Below are positions 46,682 through 47,382 of a DNA stretch of 47,382 nt, one piece after another (position 1 is the first letter of the stretch; each line of letters opens with the position of its first letter). Below the pieces are notes generated by a model. It was not told the origin of the DNA. It searched no databases and saw only the letters and a list, made by a program, of their open reading frames with translations. A program made the position numbers and the translations under genes. This stretch comes from an uncultured Methylophilaceae bacterium (GTDB lineage: Bacteria; Pseudomonadota; Gammaproteobacteria; Burkholderiales; Methylophilaceae): positions 1 to 47,382 of the forward strand of contig CAIPBJ010000111.1 in the NCBI GenBank assembly GCA_903863255.1, given 5' to 3'.

Positions 46682-47382
46682 ATGATTCCAGAATCCTTTA
46701 TTCAAGAACTAATCAATCGTGTTGATATTGTGGACGTGATTGATAAATATGTCCCACTTAAAAAGGCCGGGGCAAATTATTCTGCTTGCTGTCCTTTCCA
46801 TAACGAGAAATCCCCATCTTTTACGGTAAGTCCCACTAAACAGTTTTATCACTGCTTTGGATGCGGTGTGCATGGAACTGCTATTGGATTCCTCATGGAG
46901 TATCAGGGATTGAGTTTTGTTGATTCAGTCAGTGAGCTTGCAAAATTGGTTGGATTAAATGTTCCTCAAGAGTCAACGAATGAGTTGAGGGTGCATAAAA
47001 ATGAAGCAATCGGTATGTATGAGGCTCTTCAAGAAGCGCTTAAATATTATCGTGCCGAACTAAAGAATTCTAGTTTAGCTATTGAGTATCTAAAAAAGAG
47101 AGGATTAAGCGGAGAAATTGCGGCTCGTTTCCAAATTGGTTATGCGCCAGCTAATTGGCAGAATCTGGAAAGCGTATTTATTGATTATAAAAGTGATGTG
47201 TTGCAGACCGTAGGGCTTGTCGTAACAAACGAACAAGGTAAGAGGTACGATCGGTTTAGAGACAGAATCATGTTTCCAATTCACGATTTGAAAGGTCAGG
47301 TCATTGGATTTGGCGGACGAGTGCTTACCTCAGCTAGAGATGAAGATGGACCGAAATATTTAAACTCTCCTGAAACCCCACT
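46682..47382 (+). CDS. dnaG: DNA primase DnaG (partial, runs off window)
   Basis: The frame starts at ATG 46682 (MIPESFIQELINRVDIVDVI) and is open to the window edge, about 233 codons. The CHC2 zinc-binding domain has ligands Cys37, His40, Cys58 and Cys61 (CCPFHNEKSPSF; HCFGCG). The start of the catalytic core carries RFRDRIMFPIHD and VIGFGGRVL. DnaG makes the RNA primers for replication. The C-terminal helicase-binding part and probably rpoD lie beyond the end. The TTAGGT before the ATG is a modest ribosome-binding site. Confidence 0.96.
   Translation, partial: MIPESFIQELINRVDIVDVIDKYVPLKKAGANYSACCPFHNEKSPSFTVSPTKQFYHCFGCGVHGTAIGFLMEYQGLSFVDSVSELAKLVGLNVPQESTNELRVHKNEAIGMYEALQEALKYYRAELKNSSLAIEYLKKRGLSGEIAARFQIGYAPANWQNLESVFIDYKSDVLQTVGLVVTNEQGKRYDRFRDRIMFPIHDLKGQVIGFGGRVLTSARDEDGPKYLNSPETP

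Overview
The window reads as chromosomal, gene-dense, AT-leaning DNA of a Gram-negative proteobacterium, most likely a betaproteobacterium (a Nitrosomonadales-like lineage is my inference). The reasons are conserved gene sets in recognisable proteobacterial order: pilMN divergent from mrcA, rpe-gph-trpEGDC, hemA-prfA-prmC, metX-metW, yebC-ruvCAB-ybgC-tolQRAB-pal-cpoB-queE-queC, rpsP-rimM-trmD-rplS, folB divergent from plsY, and tsaD divergent from rpsU-yqeY-dnaG. I see no insertion sequence, prophage, CRISPR array, rRNA or tRNA; this is core genome rather than an island.

Layout. 1-1679 (minus): start of pilO, then pilN and pilM (type IV pilus alignment complex). 1846-4824 (plus): penicillin-binding protein 1A and a conserved protein of unknown function. 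4819-11293 (minus): rpe-gph-trpL-trpE-trpG-trpD-trpC-hemB, apparently one transcription unit. It includes a 12-codon Trp-rich leader peptide, too short for ordinary gene calling, between gph and trpE. 11399-15233 (plus): a secreted NTF2-like protein, then hemA-prfA-prmC. 15366-15920 (minus) carries a gamma-carbonic-anhydrase-like protein, with metX-metW divergent from it. A TauE/SafE-like membrane protein and an AmpG-like transporter are divergent at 17.7-19.7 kb. 20000-28589 (plus): FmdB-like zinc ribbon, DUF502 protein, aspS, nudB, nadA, an EEP-family hydrolase, cardiolipin synthase B, an MliC-like lipoprotein, yjbQ and trhP. A CBS protein (minus) and a MarR regulator with an EamA exporter (plus) are divergent at 28.6-30.6 kb. 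30665-39952 is the yebC-ruv-tol-pal-que block, 40080-42224 the trmD ribosomal operon. 42298-47382 holds ogt, xerD, folB, plsY, tsaD, rpsU, yqeY and the first two thirds or less of dnaG, cut by the window end.

Most genes are housekeeping. The points that repay attention are regulatory: the trpL leader peptide with a competing RNA pairing; a nested inverted repeat over the MarR promoter and start codon; a possibly leaderless metX start only 14 bp from a divergent gene; overlapping promoters between tsaD and rpsU; and a small intrinsic terminator between rpsP and rimM. Protein-level oddities are a 67-residue Ala/Lys-rich tail on bS16, a short non-Ala-rich TolA stalk, and AspRS residues typical of the non-discriminating type. 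All promoter, operator and fold statements are from eye inspection, with no computation or database search.
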